Source: an uncultured Prevotellaceae bacterium | GTDB lineage: Bacteria > Bacteroidota > Bacteroidia > Bacteroidales > Bacteroidaceae | Assembly: GCA_902797505.1 (NCBI GenBank) | Contig: CADBSW010000003.1 | Coordinates: forward strand, 1-37,509 | DNA length: 37,509 nucleotides | Reading direction: 5' to 3' | Shown here: positions 1-9,113 of the stretch, in pieces | Numbering within the stretch: the first letter of the stretch is position 1 | Layout: every line of letters begins with the position of its first letter | Made by a program: the position numbers and the translations under genes | Notes under the pieces: model-generated | Databases searched by the model: none | Seen by the model: only the letters and a program-made list of their open reading frames with translations | Told to the model about the DNA's origin: nothing

Positions 1-1
1 C

Positions 2-94
2 CTGTTCAACGAGGAACGATACAAATCTTTCTTTTCTTTCATCTTTTTGAATAATAAAGGTGTCAACCTTATCTACAAAAAGACAAATGATTAA
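2..94 (+). CDS. C-terminal fragment of an unidentified protein
   Basis: An open frame enters from the left edge and ends at a TAA at 92-94, giving 30 residues that end in IYKKTND. The fragment is rich in Phe, Asn and Lys and is too short to assign. It converges on tamB with about 23 bp between the two stop codons. It could also be a chance open frame, although the clean stop next to the end of tamB fits a real gene end. Confidence 0.4.
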   Translation: MFNEERYKSFFSFIFLNNKGVNLIYKKTND

Positions 95-117
95 GACCTT
101 GTCAAAGTATGGAGGAA

Positions 118-3100
118 TTACTTCTCTGAAGTGTTCTTTTCTTTCCTTCTTGACCGACTAAAGAGATCGCGCCAGGAGTTGAAGTCTTTTTTCAGAATCA
201 GTCCGATGCCCTGGGTATTCAGACTATTCTTGGTGAAATAACGGTCGTTGGTCTGGTTATACACCTTGATGGCCAGGTTGCCGTTGGGGAAGAGCAGATA
301 ACGGATGTCGAAATCTCCGATGAAGGAGGTCGTGGCGTTGGCATTGTCACGGTATCCGAACTGTCCGTTGATCAGCAAGCGGTTGTTGAGCAGTCTGCCG
401 GAAAGCAACCCCTCATATTCTGCATTGTTGAATCCTTCATCACCTGTTGAGATGTTTGCGCCAAAGTTCCAGTTGTTCGAATTGACGAAGTTACTCAACA
501 CATTACTGATTTGCTGACTGATCGTTCCACTCAAGAGCGATTGCATGGCAAGGGATGTCTGACTCTGGGAGTTATTTTCCCGCGCGTTATTCTCCTGTTG
601 GTTGTAGAATCGTCCGATGGAAAGGAGGTAAATTACCTGTTGGTTCATCTCCTCCTCACTATTGATGAGTGAACGGATCATCTGGTTGGCATCGGCACTT
701 ACTGTCGGCATGTCAAGGTCGAAGTCGACACGCGGGTCAGAGGCAGTACCTCCGATATTCATCATACAGTCTACGCGCACATTGTTGGATGTGAACGAAC
801 GGCCTAACTGCAAGTCACTCAGCGACACACCGTTGATGGTGTAGAGAGCCTTCAAGTCGAGTGTGGCATCGTAAGGATCACCCACGAAGACGATAGAACT
901 GCCATCCTGGAATTGGAAATCCTTCTTGATGACATTCTGGATGGTCAGCTTATACACACCGTGATCTACCAGGTAGGTGCCGAACATGTCGAAAGAACCC
1001 TTATTATAATAGGAGGCCCGTATCGAACCGTTGCCATTCAGGGCGATGTAATCTCCGCTCTGGCGGTCCATCAACAGCCTGAGTGTGGCGTTCGGATTGG
1101 CATTGATGAGGAAGTTGAGGTGGATATCCGACTCGTCATCCTCCAAGACGACGGTGGGTGCCGGTTCATCATTATCCTGAGAGGCAAGTGCCTGTCGGTC
1201 ACGCCAGGTGATGAATCCCTGGTCGGTGATTGCATCCGGACTGGCTGCGTTATACTCGATGAAACTGCCTTTTTCTGGCGATACATTGATATCGAAGTCT
1301 ATTCTTCCGGGTCGTCCTTTAATGGCGCAGTCGCCTGTTCCATAGACCGTTCCGAAGAAGGTGTCATCGCCGTAATCATGGAAGTCATAGCAAAGCAGGT
1401 TCTGGGCTGTGATGTCCAGATCGTATGTCAGTCGGGTAAGACTCTTATGATGCAGGGCGCCATTGATTATGCCGATATTGTTATGGCGGTCGTATACCGT
1501 ATCCTGATGGAAGATAATCTCGTTGGGAATCAGTCGGATGGTATCACCCCGTAACCAATAGTGTGTATTCAGGGTAGTAATGTCCAAATCACCATCGGCT
1601 ACCACCATTCCTGTGAGGTTCATAAGTCCCAGATCTCCAAGTAGATTGAGATTTCCGTTACACCGCAGGTTGATATTGTCCATAAAACTGCCGCAGAAAC
1701 TCTTCAGGAATTCTCCACGGGTGTCATGGGCATCAATCTTGAGGTCGATATAGTTTTTCGACGGTGACACATAACCATGTATCAGCGTCTGGGCATCGTT
1801 GACATCATCGGCATGCGCATCGATGTCTATCTGTTTCTCCTCGGTGTTCCATGTCGCCTTGGCAAAGAGTGTTCCCATTCGACCTTCCTCAAACTTAAAG
1901 TCATCCACCTGCAGATCGGCATATGCTTGCAGATCGCTGAAAGGAGAACGTAAGACGGCCTTTCCGGTGGCTTTTCCATCGAATGTCACGGCGTGGAAGT
2001 TCACCAAATCCAAGATGTACCTCACGTCGACACCCTTCAAGTCCACGATCAGCGAGTCGTTCGGATTCTTGTTGGCCTTGCCATATACGATGATATGCTG
2101 GTTTTGATGCTCTACAGAGAAATAGTCAACCGTCAGGTCGTTATCGCAATACACCACATCCGAGGGTTGTACTCGCCATATCGTGTCGTTGACATTGATA
2201 TCAGAGTGGTGCACACGCATATGTGCCGCCTGTTTTCCTTCGGGTGTCTTGAAGAAGTCGGTGGTGCTATGGAGGTTACCCTTCATATTCCATCTGCTGC
2301 CGTTCTCCCACGACAAGGTGCTTTCCAGACGGTTGTTACCTGCCAAGGCATCCACACTGATGTCCATCAGGTCTTTGTTGTCCATCACCTTCTTACCCTT
2401 CATCTGGAAACTGATATTGTTTTCCTCGTCGGTATCGGCTACAAGGGAGAACCCCTGGTAGTTACTGCCGTCATAACTGAAATTGGGCAGGGAGAGGTTC
2501 AACTGCAACTGATTATTACTGTCATCCACACGCGCACTCATCTTCATGGGGGCATGCAGACTGACGGGCAGTCCGGTAAAGGCTTGCAGCCAGTCGGTCT
2601 TCGTGATGGTTGTCTGTAAGTCGAACGAGTTATTATACGACTTGCCGCCTTGTGGTAACCGCTTGATGATACCGGGCAGGGTAGGGATGCGCTCTGCCAC
2701 CATGTTCATCACACTGTTGACAACGGTGGTATAGTCGAAGCGTCCTTTGGCTTTCAAAGATCCGAAATCGCTGTTCACCGTCAGTTGTCTGCCATCCTGA
2801 TCCTGCTCAGCTGTCACTGAAAGTCGTTGTAACTCATATTGTTGCTCTGGAGAGAAGAAAGAGAAATGATCCACGAGAATATCTCCGGTCATATCCTTCA
2901 GACTGCTTCCTTTGACGTCGGCTTGCAAATCTGTGTTGAAGGTCGTATTACTCCAATCATTGGTCAGTTTCATGGCATGCGGATTGAAGTCCTTCAGCGA
3001 CAGATTAACCTTTCCATCGATCATCTTTCCTGATAAACCGACGATTCCATCGAGATGTATCTTGCCGTTGGGATCATCCATCGTCAACAGTCCATCAAAT

Positions 3101-4557
3101 ACTATATCCTGCAGTTTTCCGTCTATACGTATATTATTATAGGTGTACTGCCGGAAGTCGATATGAGGAATCTCACCCTCTACCATGAGCTTAGTCTGTG
3201 GGTGTAACAGTGAACTGCTGTTTTCCGGCAGATGACCGTTCACTTGCAGATTAGCTGTAATCGTTCCCAAACGTTCATCGGCTGTGATCTTCCCTAAGTC
3301 CAAGTTGTCGGTTTCCACTTGTGCGGTAATCATTCTGTTTAGCATAGCCGCATCTATCGTGGCATTACCTGCCGAAGTGTTCAGCACACCGTCGAGAGCA
3401 TATCGTTGATCGGCTATACGCGCATTTCCCTTATATTGGATGTCACCCAGTCGACTGAGTACATTAATAACATTGTTGTTTGTCTGCTGATTACTTGTAA
3501 ACGCCTGAATGACATTACTGTTTACCTTGAGTTGGTCAAAGTGGATCTCTGCAGCAGGATGTTGCAACCAGTGGGAGAGTGTACCGTCGGCAACCACCTT
3601 CAAATCATCATCCGACTGGATATTCAGCGAGTTAATATTCAGGATGTTGTTACTGCCTTCAAAAGAAGTGTTCAGGTATACCGGTTGCTGCATGGATGAC
3701 AGGGCAGGAAGAAACCCTTTCAAGTCAGCCAAGGATACTCGGGAATTAGAGATCTTTCCTTTTATCCCGAACTGCCGGAAGTTGAATTTCTCTTCTTTAT
3801 TGGGATTCGTCAATACCACGGAGTCGATCAGCAATTCCGTATTCGGCATCTGCAGCGAGAGATTCCCTAATGAAATCTTCTCATTCGACTGCTTCAACAT
3901 AAAAGACAGTCCATTCACGGTGGTGCCGGAAGCTTCCTCCTTAAAAGCTAATCGCTTGATAATGAGGTCAAGACCTTGTTCATTCAGCGTCGGCACTAAA
4001 GCATGCATACTGATATCTTTCAGATGCAGATGGTTCATTGAGAAGGTATGTGCCGTGTTAGGAATGTCCCAACGGTCATAGTTGATGTTTCCATTACGGA
4101 TCACCAATGACCCGATTGATACCTCTGGAGAGGCCTTCTTCACACTGTCTTTTGATGCCAGGGCATCCAGCGCAAACTGAAAGTTCGTGGGTGTATGCTC
4201 ATCTTTCTTATAGAGATTGGCCTGCATACCAAAGAGTTGCACCGATGAAATGGATATTTTTTTGTTGTAGAGCAGGTCGTAGAGGGATAATTTGACAGAA
4301 GCTCGTGAAGCTTTCAGCATGGGCTTCTTAGCCTGATCGTATATCAACACGTCATCAATGATGATACGGTTGAGCAGACCCAGATTGACTTTCTTTACCT
4401 GAGCCTCTGTCTGAAGCTTGTCACTGACCACCTGGGCCACCTGAGAACCAAGAAACCGTTGTACCGGTGGCAGTTGCACCAATACAATAGCCGTGATATA
4501 GAGCCCTATCAAAGCCCATACCACACCTGTGATGATATGTTTAATGGTTCTCATCAT
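118..4557 (-). CDS. tamB: TamB/YtfN-like translocation and assembly module protein
   Basis: A 1479-residue protein with one N-terminal membrane anchor (about residues 8-30, rich in Ile, Val and Leu), followed by a very long stretch of alternating beta-strand sequence. The last 400 or so residues carry the DUF490/TamB C-terminal pattern, with segments such as YLLSIGRF, LLSGTISQQISN and GDFDIRYL. TamB proteins span the periplasm as a beta-taco groove and are implicated in moving lipids or helping outer-membrane proteins assemble. Bacteroidetes homologues are often about 1500 residues, so this length is normal. Two adjacent Met codons begin the frame, and either could be the start. The gene is divergent from nqrA across about 140 bp and converges on the unknown gene at the left edge. 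Confidence 0.88.
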   Translation of the reverse strand: MMRTIKHIITGVVWALIGLYITAIVLVQLPPVQRFLGSQVAQVVSDKLQTEAQVKKVNLGLLNRIIIDDVLIYDQAKKPMLKASRASVKLSLYDLLYNKKISISSVQLFGMQANLYKKDEHTPTNFQFALDALASKDSVKKASPEVSIGSLVIRNGNINYDRWDIPNTAHTFSMNHLHLKDISMHALVPTLNEQGLDLIIKRLAFKEEASGTTVNGLSFMLKQSNEKISLGNLSLQMPNTELLIDSVVLTNPNKEEKFNFRQFGIKGKISNSRVSLADLKGFLPALSSMQQPVYLNTSFEGSNNILNINSLNIQSDDDLKVVADGTLSHWLQHPAAEIHFDQLKVNSNVIQAFTSNQQTNNNVINVLSRLGDIQYKGNARIADQRYALDGVLNTSAGNATIDAAMLNRMITAQVETDNLDLGKITADERLGTITANLQVNGHLPENSSSLLHPQTKLMVEGEIPHIDFRQYTYNNIRIDGKLQDIVFDGLLTMDDPNGKIHLDGIVGLSGKMIDGKVNLSLKDFNPHAMKLTNDWSNTTFNTDLQADVKGSSLKDMTGDILVDHFSFFSPEQQYELQRLSVTAEQDQDGRQLTVNSDFGSLKAKGRFDYTTVVNSVMNMVAERIPTLPGIIKRLPQGGKSYNNSFDLQTTITKTDWLQAFTGLPVSLHAPMKMSARVDDSNNQLQLNLSLPNFSYDGSNYQGFSLVADTDEENNISFQMKGKKVMDNKDLMDISVDALAGNNRLESTLSWENGSRWNMKGNLHSTTDFFKTPEGKQAAHMRVHHSDINVNDTIWRVQPSDVVYCDNDLTVDYFSVEHQNQHIIVYGKANKNPNDSLIVDLKGVDVRYILDLVNFHAVTFDGKATGKAVLRSPFSDLQAYADLQVDDFKFEEGRMGTLFAKATWNTEEKQIDIDAHADDVNDAQTLIHGYVSPSKNYIDLKIDAHDTRGEFLKSFCGSFMDNINLRCNGNLNLLGDLGLMNLTGMVVADGDLDITTLNTHYWLRGDTIRLIPNEIIFHQDTVYDRHNNIGIINGALHHKSLTRLTYDLDITAQNLLCYDFHDYGDDTFFGTVYGTGDCAIKGRPGRIDFDINVSPEKGSFIEYNAASPDAITDQGFITWRDRQALASQDNDEPAPTVVLEDDESDIHLNFLINANPNATLRLLMDRQSGDYIALNGNGSIRASYYNKGSFDMFGTYLVDHGVYKLTIQNVIKKDFQFQDGSSIVFVGDPYDATLDLKALYTINGVSLSDLQLGRSFTSNNVRVDCMMNIGGTASDPRVDFDLDMPTVSADANQMIRSLINSEEEMNQQVIYLLSIGRFYNQQENNARENNSQSQTSLAMQSLLSGTISQQISNVLSNFVNSNNWNFGANISTGDEGFNNAEYEGLLSGRLLNNRLLINGQFGYRDNANATTSFIGDFDIRYLLFPNGNLAIKVYNQTNDRYFTKNSLNTQGIGLILKKDFNSWRDLFSRSRRKEKNTSEK

Positions 4558-4569
4558 TCAAATTGCCTA

Positions 4570-4577
4570 CAAAAATA
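4570..4577 (-). promoter_or_regulatory. Probable -7 element for tamB
   Basis: Read on the minus strand this is TATTTTTG, matching the Bacteroidetes -7 consensus TAnnTTTG. It lies 13 bp upstream of the tamB start, so the leader would be very short. No convincing -33 TTTG was found at the expected distance, so this is a weak call. Confidence 0.35.
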
Positions 4578-4642
4578 CATTAAAAAGAAAAAATAGACGT
4601 ACTTTTCCGTATAATTTTCTTCTTAAAATATGTTTTTTTATA

Positions 4643-4650
4643 TATCTTTG
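4643..4650 (+). promoter_or_regulatory. -7 element for the nqr operon
   Basis: TATCTTTG is followed by CAAAC, a close match to the Bacteroidetes -7 box, and lies 48 bp upstream of the nqrA start. The -33 region is A/T-rich but lacks a clean TTTG. It is the only good box in the tamB-nqrA divergent gap on this strand. Confidence 0.6.
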
Positions 4651-4698
4651 CAAACAAATAAGTGCATATAATCTATATTTACATAATACAAATATGCT

Positions 4699-6048
4699 AT
4701 GGCAAATGTAATTAAGTTACGAAAGGGCTTAGACATTCACCTGATTGGCAAACCGACAAAAGAAAAGATTCCTGTGAAAGCAAGTGGGGAGATAGCACTC
4801 ACCCCAGACTCTTTTGTGGGTATCACACCAAAGATCGTTGTCAAGGAGGGAGATCATGTCAAAGCTGGGGATGCCTTGTTTATTAACAAGAATTATCCTG
4901 AAGTGAAGTTTGCTTCGCCCGTCAGTGGAAAAGTTACTGCTGTTATACGCGGCGAACGAAGAAAGTTACTGTGCGTTAAGGTCTTGAGGGATGATGTTCA
5001 ACAGTTTGTTGACTTTGGAGTAAAAGACCCTCGTACGATGGATGGCGACGCTGTCGTTAATGCTTTGTTGGAGGGTGGGCTCTTCGGTTATATCGACCAA
5101 CTGCCTTATGCTGTTTCCACCAATCCATCGGTTATGCCGCGCGCTATCTTTGTCAGTGCACTGCGTGACAAACCGTTGGCAGCCGACTTTGAGTTCGAGT
5201 TGCAGGGAAATGAGAAGGACTTCCAGACAGGTCTGACAGCACTCTCAAAGATCGCCAAGACCTACCTTGGCATTGGCGGTAAACAATCTGCTGCAGCGTT
5301 GACCGAAGCCAAGGATGTGGAGGTCAACTGCTTCGACGGTCCTTGTCCTGCCGGTAACGTAGGCGTACAGATTAACCATATTGCTCCGGTCAATAAGGGA
5401 GAAGTGGTTTGGACGGTCGATCCTTCAGTAGTCATCTTTATCGGACGACTGTTTAACACGGGTAAGGTTAATCTCACACGTACTATCGCTATTGTAGGTA
5501 GTGAGGTGAAAAATCCCGCTTATGCTGATGTGATGATCGGCGAGAAGATCGAGGCTATCCTTGCCGACAATGTCAAGGAGGATAGTCATGTACGTATCAT
5601 CAATGGTAATGTGCTTACTGGTAAGCCATGTACGAAAGAAGATGTGCTGGGTGCCCACACCTCGGAGATTACCGTTATTCCAGAGGGTGATGATGTGGAC
5701 GAGTTGTTGGGATGGATCATGCCACGTGCGAATGATTTCTCCACCAACCGCAGTTATTTCTCTTGGCTGATGCCAAAGAAGGAATATAAGATGGATGCCC
5801 GCATCAAGGGTGGTCAGCGCCACATGATTATGAGTGGTGAGTACGACAAGGTATTGCCGATGGATATCTATGGTGAGTATCTGGTGAAAGCCATCATCGC
5901 CAACGATATCGATCAGATGGAGGCCTTAGGTATCTATGAGGTTGCCCCAGAGGACTTTGCGTTGGCTGAGTTCGTGGATTCCTCTAAGTTGGAGTTGCAG
6001 AAGATTATCCGTAATGGATTGGATATGTTACGTAAAGAAAACGCATAA
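4699..6048 (+). CDS. nqrA: Na+-translocating NADH:quinone reductase subunit A
   Basis: At 449 residues this has the usual NqrA length (about 447) and the typical start MANVIKLRKGLDIHLIG, followed by a biotin-carrier-like lipoyl fold (VKEGDHVKAGDALF, ASPVSGKVTAV). NqrA is the cytosolic-side subunit of the six-subunit sodium-pumping NADH dehydrogenase and contributes to ubiquinone/menaquinone binding. It is the first gene of nqrABCDEF, with a Bacteroidetes-type promoter box 48 bp upstream. nqrB follows after 3 nt. An in-frame alternative start is unlikely because the conserved N-terminus begins exactly at this Met. Confidence 0.96.
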   Translation: MANVIKLRKGLDIHLIGKPTKEKIPVKASGEIALTPDSFVGITPKIVVKEGDHVKAGDALFINKNYPEVKFASPVSGKVTAVIRGERRKLLCVKVLRDDVQQFVDFGVKDPRTMDGDAVVNALLEGGLFGYIDQLPYAVSTNPSVMPRAIFVSALRDKPLAADFEFELQGNEKDFQTGLTALSKIAKTYLGIGGKQSAAALTEAKDVEVNCFDGPCPAGNVGVQINHIAPVNKGEVVWTVDPSVVIFIGRLFNTGKVNLTRTIAIVGSEVKNPAYADVMIGEKIEAILADNVKEDSHVRIINGNVLTGKPCTKEDVLGAHTSEITVIPEGDDVDELLGWIMPRANDFSTNRSYFSWLMPKKEYKMDARIKGGQRHMIMSGEYDKVLPMDIYGEYLVKAIIANDIDQMEALGIYEVAPEDFALAEFVDSSKLELQKIIRNGLDMLRKENA

Positions 6049-6051
6049 GAT

Positions 6052-7206
6052 ATGAAAGCACTGAGAAATTATATCAATAAGATCAAGCCCAACTTCCAGG
6101 AAGGAGGTAAGCTTCACGCTTTCAGAAGCGTCTTTGATGGTTTTGAGACATTCCTTTTTGTGCCGAACGATACAGCGAAGAGCGGAACAAACATCCATGA
6201 TGCCATTGATTCCAAGCGTATCATGAGCTTCGTGGTCATCGCCCTGTTACCGGCCCTCTTATTCGGAATGTACAATATCGGTTATCAAAACTATTTAGCC
6301 GCAGGAACACTCGAAACAGCCGGTTTCATCGAGATATTCGTATACGGTTTCTTGGCTGTATTACCCAAGTTATTAGTGAGTTACATCGTCGGCCTCGGCA
6401 TTGAGTTCGTGGTGGCCCAGTGGAAAGGTGAGGAGATACAAGAGGGTTATCTGGTATCCGGAATGATCATCCCACTGATAATGCCTATCAATACGCCGTT
6501 GTGGATGCTCATCCTCGCTATCGCCTTCTCTGTCATCTTTGTCAAGGAGATTTTCGGTGGTACAGGTATGAATATCTTCAATGTTGCCATCGCCACACGT
6601 ATGTTTATCTTCTTCTCTTATCCTTCTACGATGACTGGCGACACCATCTGGGTGTGCGACCATAGCATCTTTGGATTAGGAAACGACCTGCCGGATGCCT
6701 TCACAATGGCAACGCCGTTGGGTGAGTTGGCTCAGGGTATGGCTCCACAAGCCAGTCTGTGTGATATGATAACAGGTCTTATTCCCGGTTCTATCGGTGA
6801 GACATCTGTCATCGCCATTGCTATCGGAGCCGTTATCCTGTTATGGACGGGTGTGGCATCCTGGAAGATCATGCTCAGCGTATTCCTGGGTGGTGGTCTG
6901 ATGGCAGCCCTGTTCAATGGTTTGGGAATGACCAGTATCGCATGGTATGAGCACCTCGTGCTTGGTGGATTCTGCTTCGGCGCAGTCTTCATGGCTACTG
7001 ATCCTGTTACCAGTGCCCGCACAGAGAGTGGTAAGTGGATATACGGATTCCTGATTGGAGCCATGGCCGTGATCGTCCGTGTGATGAACCCAGGTTATCC
7101 CGAGGGTATGATGCTGGCCATCTTCTTTGGTAATATGATCGCTCCGCTGATTGACTACTGTGTTGTACAGCGAAATATTTCCCGTCGCGCTAACCGTTTA
7201 AAATAA
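6052..7206 (+). CDS. nqrB: Na+-translocating NADH:quinone reductase subunit B
   Basis: A 384-residue polytopic membrane protein with about ten hydrophobic segments, matching the shorter NqrB form common in Bacteroidetes. The N-terminal soluble stretch (KIKPNFQEGGKLHAFRSVFDGFETFLF) is characteristic of the family. The motif DAFTMATPLGE places Thr at about residue 221 at the known covalent FMN attachment site (family motif Dxx(S/T)xAT; flavinylated by ApbE, which is not in this window). NqrB binds riboflavin and FMN and helps form the sodium path. It starts 3 nt after nqrA, which indicates a polycistronic message. Confidence 0.95.
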   Translation: MKALRNYINKIKPNFQEGGKLHAFRSVFDGFETFLFVPNDTAKSGTNIHDAIDSKRIMSFVVIALLPALLFGMYNIGYQNYLAAGTLETAGFIEIFVYGFLAVLPKLLVSYIVGLGIEFVVAQWKGEEIQEGYLVSGMIIPLIMPINTPLWMLILAIAFSVIFVKEIFGGTGMNIFNVAIATRMFIFFSYPSTMTGDTIWVCDHSIFGLGNDLPDAFTMATPLGELAQGMAPQASLCDMITGLIPGSIGETSVIAIAIGAVILLWTGVASWKIMLSVFLGGGLMAALFNGLGMTSIAWYEHLVLGGFCFGAVFMATDPVTSARTESGKWIYGFLIGAMAVIVRVMNPGYPEGMMLAIFFGNMIAPLIDYCVVQRNISRRANRLK

Positions 7207-7219
7207 GGAGGAAGAGCAT

Positions 7220-7840
7220 ATGAAGACAAATTCAAATACTTATACGGTTATCTATTCGGCCGTGATGGTTGTTATCGTGGCTTTCTTGCTGGCTTTCGTG
7301 TCACAGGCACTGAAGAGTCGTCAGGATGCCAATGTGGCCCTGGATATTAAGAAGCAGATACTCAACTCGCTGAATCTTCGTGGATTGAGTGATGCTGATG
7401 CAGAGGCCAAATACCAGGAAGTGGTAAAACAAGAAGAGACAGCAGGTGAAGGACTCACTCTTTATACTTGCGAGATTGACGGTGAACCGAAATATGTCGT
7501 CAATGTGAAAGGTATGGGCTTGTGGGGTGCTATCTATGGATATATCTCCATCAACGCCGACAAACAGACCGTTTATGGCGCATACTTCAACCATGACTCA
7601 GAGACTGCCGGACTGGGAGCTGAGATCAAAGACTCACAGAAGTGGCAGGAACTCTTCCAGGGTAAGCAGATCTTCAAAGACGGTGAGGTGATGCTCGGTG
7701 TAGAGAAGAAAGTGGAGAATCCCGATTTCGAGGTGGATGCTGTTACGGGCGCTACGCTTACCAGCAATGGTGTTCGGGATATGCTTCGTGACAAGAAGAC
7801 GGGCATTGGTGCCTATGTAGAACTATTAAAGAACAAGTAA
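7220..7840 (+). CDS. nqrC: Na+-translocating NADH:quinone reductase subunit C
   Basis: A 206-residue protein with one N-terminal transmembrane helix (about residues 8-31) and a periplasmic FMN-binding domain. Near the C-terminus, DAVTGATLTSNG is the flavinylation motif, with the FMN-accepting Thr at about residue 179. A periplasmic face is expected from the single anchor and from the ApbE mechanism. The length is shorter than in Vibrio (about 257) but normal for Bacteroidetes. An AAGGAGGA Shine-Dalgarno-like sequence lies about 8 nt upstream of the ATG. This is stronger than usual for this phylum and may help translation inside the operon. It is spaced 13 nt from nqrB and 2 nt from nqrD. Confidence 0.95.
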   Translation: MKTNSNTYTVIYSAVMVVIVAFLLAFVSQALKSRQDANVALDIKKQILNSLNLRGLSDADAEAKYQEVVKQEETAGEGLTLYTCEIDGEPKYVVNVKGMGLWGAIYGYISINADKQTVYGAYFNHDSETAGLGAEIKDSQKWQELFQGKQIFKDGEVMLGVEKKVENPDFEVDAVTGATLTSNGVRDMLRDKKTGIGAYVELLKNK

Positions 7841-7842
7841 TT

Positions 7843-8469
7843 ATGAGCAAGTTATTCAGTAAAGAAAACAAAGAGGTTTTCATGAATCCATTAAACTTGG
7901 ACAACCCGATACTTGTTCAGGTACTTGGAATCTGTTCGGCCTTAGCGGTGACAGCTCAGCTCAAGCCCGCTATTGTGATGGGATTGGCCGTTACGATCAT
8001 TACGGCATTCTCTAATGTGATTATTTCTATCATTCGCAAGACCATCCCTAACCGCATACGTATCATCGTGCAGTTGGTTGTGGTGGCTGCTTTGGTAACC
8101 ATCGTCAGTCAGGTACTCAAGGCGTTTGCCTATGATGTGAGTGTACAGTTGTCTGTCTATGTGGGATTGATCATCACCAACTGTATCCTGATGGGTCGTC
8201 TGGAGGCCTTTGCCATGATGAACAAGCCATGGCCATCCTTCCTCGATGGTATTGCCAACGGTCTGGGTTATGCGATGATCCTGATTATCGTGGGTGCTAT
8301 CCGTGAGTTGTTTGGCTTCGGAACCCTTCTGGGCTTTAAGATCTTCCCACAGGCCTTCTACGATGCTGGATATATGAACAATGGTATGATGACGATGCCT
8401 GCCATGGCCCTGATTCTGGTGGGATGTGTTATCTGGGTACATCGTGCTTATTTTTATAAGGAGAAATAA
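7843..8469 (+). CDS. nqrD: Na+-translocating NADH:quinone reductase subunit D
   Basis: A 208-residue protein with six predicted transmembrane helices, related to RnfE. The start of the core, [17 protein letters not shown], is a signature of NqrD, with the conserved Cys in the first membrane helix. A later segment, [17 protein letters not shown], carries the second conserved Cys of the NqrD/E pair. Together with NqrE these Cys pairs hold the intramembrane iron-sulfur centre. It follows nqrC by 2 nt and precedes nqrE by 2 nt. An internal Met (about residue 14) could serve as start, but the upstream one is kept because of the tight spacing to nqrC. Confidence 0.94.
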   Translation: MSKLFSKENKEVFMNPLNLDNPILVQVLGICSALAVTAQLKPAIVMGLAVTIITAFSNVIISIIRKTIPNRIRIIVQLVVVAALVTIVSQVLKAFAYDVSVQLSVYVGLIITNCILMGRLEAFAMMNKPWPSFLDGIANGLGYAMILIIVGAIRELFGFGTLLGFKIFPQAFYDAGYMNNGMMTMPAMALILVGCVIWVHRAYFYKEK

Positions 8470-8471
8470 TT

Positions 8472-9098
8472 ATGGAACATATTATCAATTTGTTTTTCAG
8501 GTCGATATTTGTCGACAATATGATATTCGCATTCTTCCTGGGTATGTGCTCATACCTGGCAGTATCGAAGAATGTCAAGACATCATTAGGACTGGGTATG
8601 GCCGTTACCTTCGTGTTGCTGGTAACCGTGCCCGTTGATTATCTGCTCCAGACGAAGGTACTCGGACCGGATTGCCTGATACAGGGAGTAGATCTGTCAT
8701 ACCTTAGTTTTATCCTCTTTATCGCCGTTATCGCCGGTATGGTGCAGTTGGTGGAGATGATCGTAGAGAAATACAGTCCGTCGCTGTATGCCTCATTAGG
8801 TATCTTCCTGCCGCTGATTGCCGTTAACTGTGCGATCATGGGTGCATCGCTCTTTATGCAACAGCGTATCAACCTCGATCCACTGAATACTCAGTATATC
8901 GGTTCGGTATGGGATGCTATCGCTTACGCCATAGGTAGCGGTATCGGTTGGACACTGGCCATCGTCTCACTGGGTGCTATCCGTGAGAAAATGGCTTATA
9001 CAGATGTTCCCAAACCATTGCAGGGATTAGGTATTACCTTCATCACTGTAGGTCTGATGGCCATGGCGATGATGTGTTTCTCAGGACTTAAAATATAA
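8472..9098 (+). CDS. nqrE: Na+-translocating NADH:quinone reductase subunit E
   Basis: A 208-residue protein with six transmembrane helices and inverted topology relative to NqrD. The conserved segments [21 protein letters not shown] and [16 protein letters not shown] each contain one of the two membrane Cys residues that share the iron centre with NqrD. Preceded by AAGGAGAAATAATT, a modest Shine-Dalgarno-like match. Fifth gene of the operon, 2 nt after nqrD and 15 nt before nqrF. RnfA is the closest relative, but the company of NqrA, B, C, D and F settles the assignment. Confidence 0.95.
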   Translation: MEHIINLFFRSIFVDNMIFAFFLGMCSYLAVSKNVKTSLGLGMAVTFVLLVTVPVDYLLQTKVLGPDCLIQGVDLSYLSFILFIAVIAGMVQLVEMIVEKYSPSLYASLGIFLPLIAVNCAIMGASLFMQQRINLDPLNTQYIGSVWDAIAYAIGSGIGWTLAIVSLGAIREKMAYTDVPKPLQGLGITFITVGLMAMAMMCFSGLKI

Positions 9099-9113
9099 TA
9101 GGAGGAAATAACC

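Noticed and set aside
913-1554. 213-codon open frame on the plus strand inside tamB
   Set aside because: It lies wholly within tamB on the other strand, has low-quality composition and no start signals. It is a by-product of tamB codon usage.
1993-2619. 208-codon open frame on the plus strand inside tamB
   Set aside because: Antisense shadow of tamB with a His/Val-rich translation and no domain resemblance.
6700-6720. Met in place of Gly in the NqrB flavinylation motif (DAFTMAT)
   Set aside because: The acceptor Thr, the Ala and the leading Asp are all present, and this position is, as far as I recall, variable in NqrB. It is not a sign of a broken subunit.
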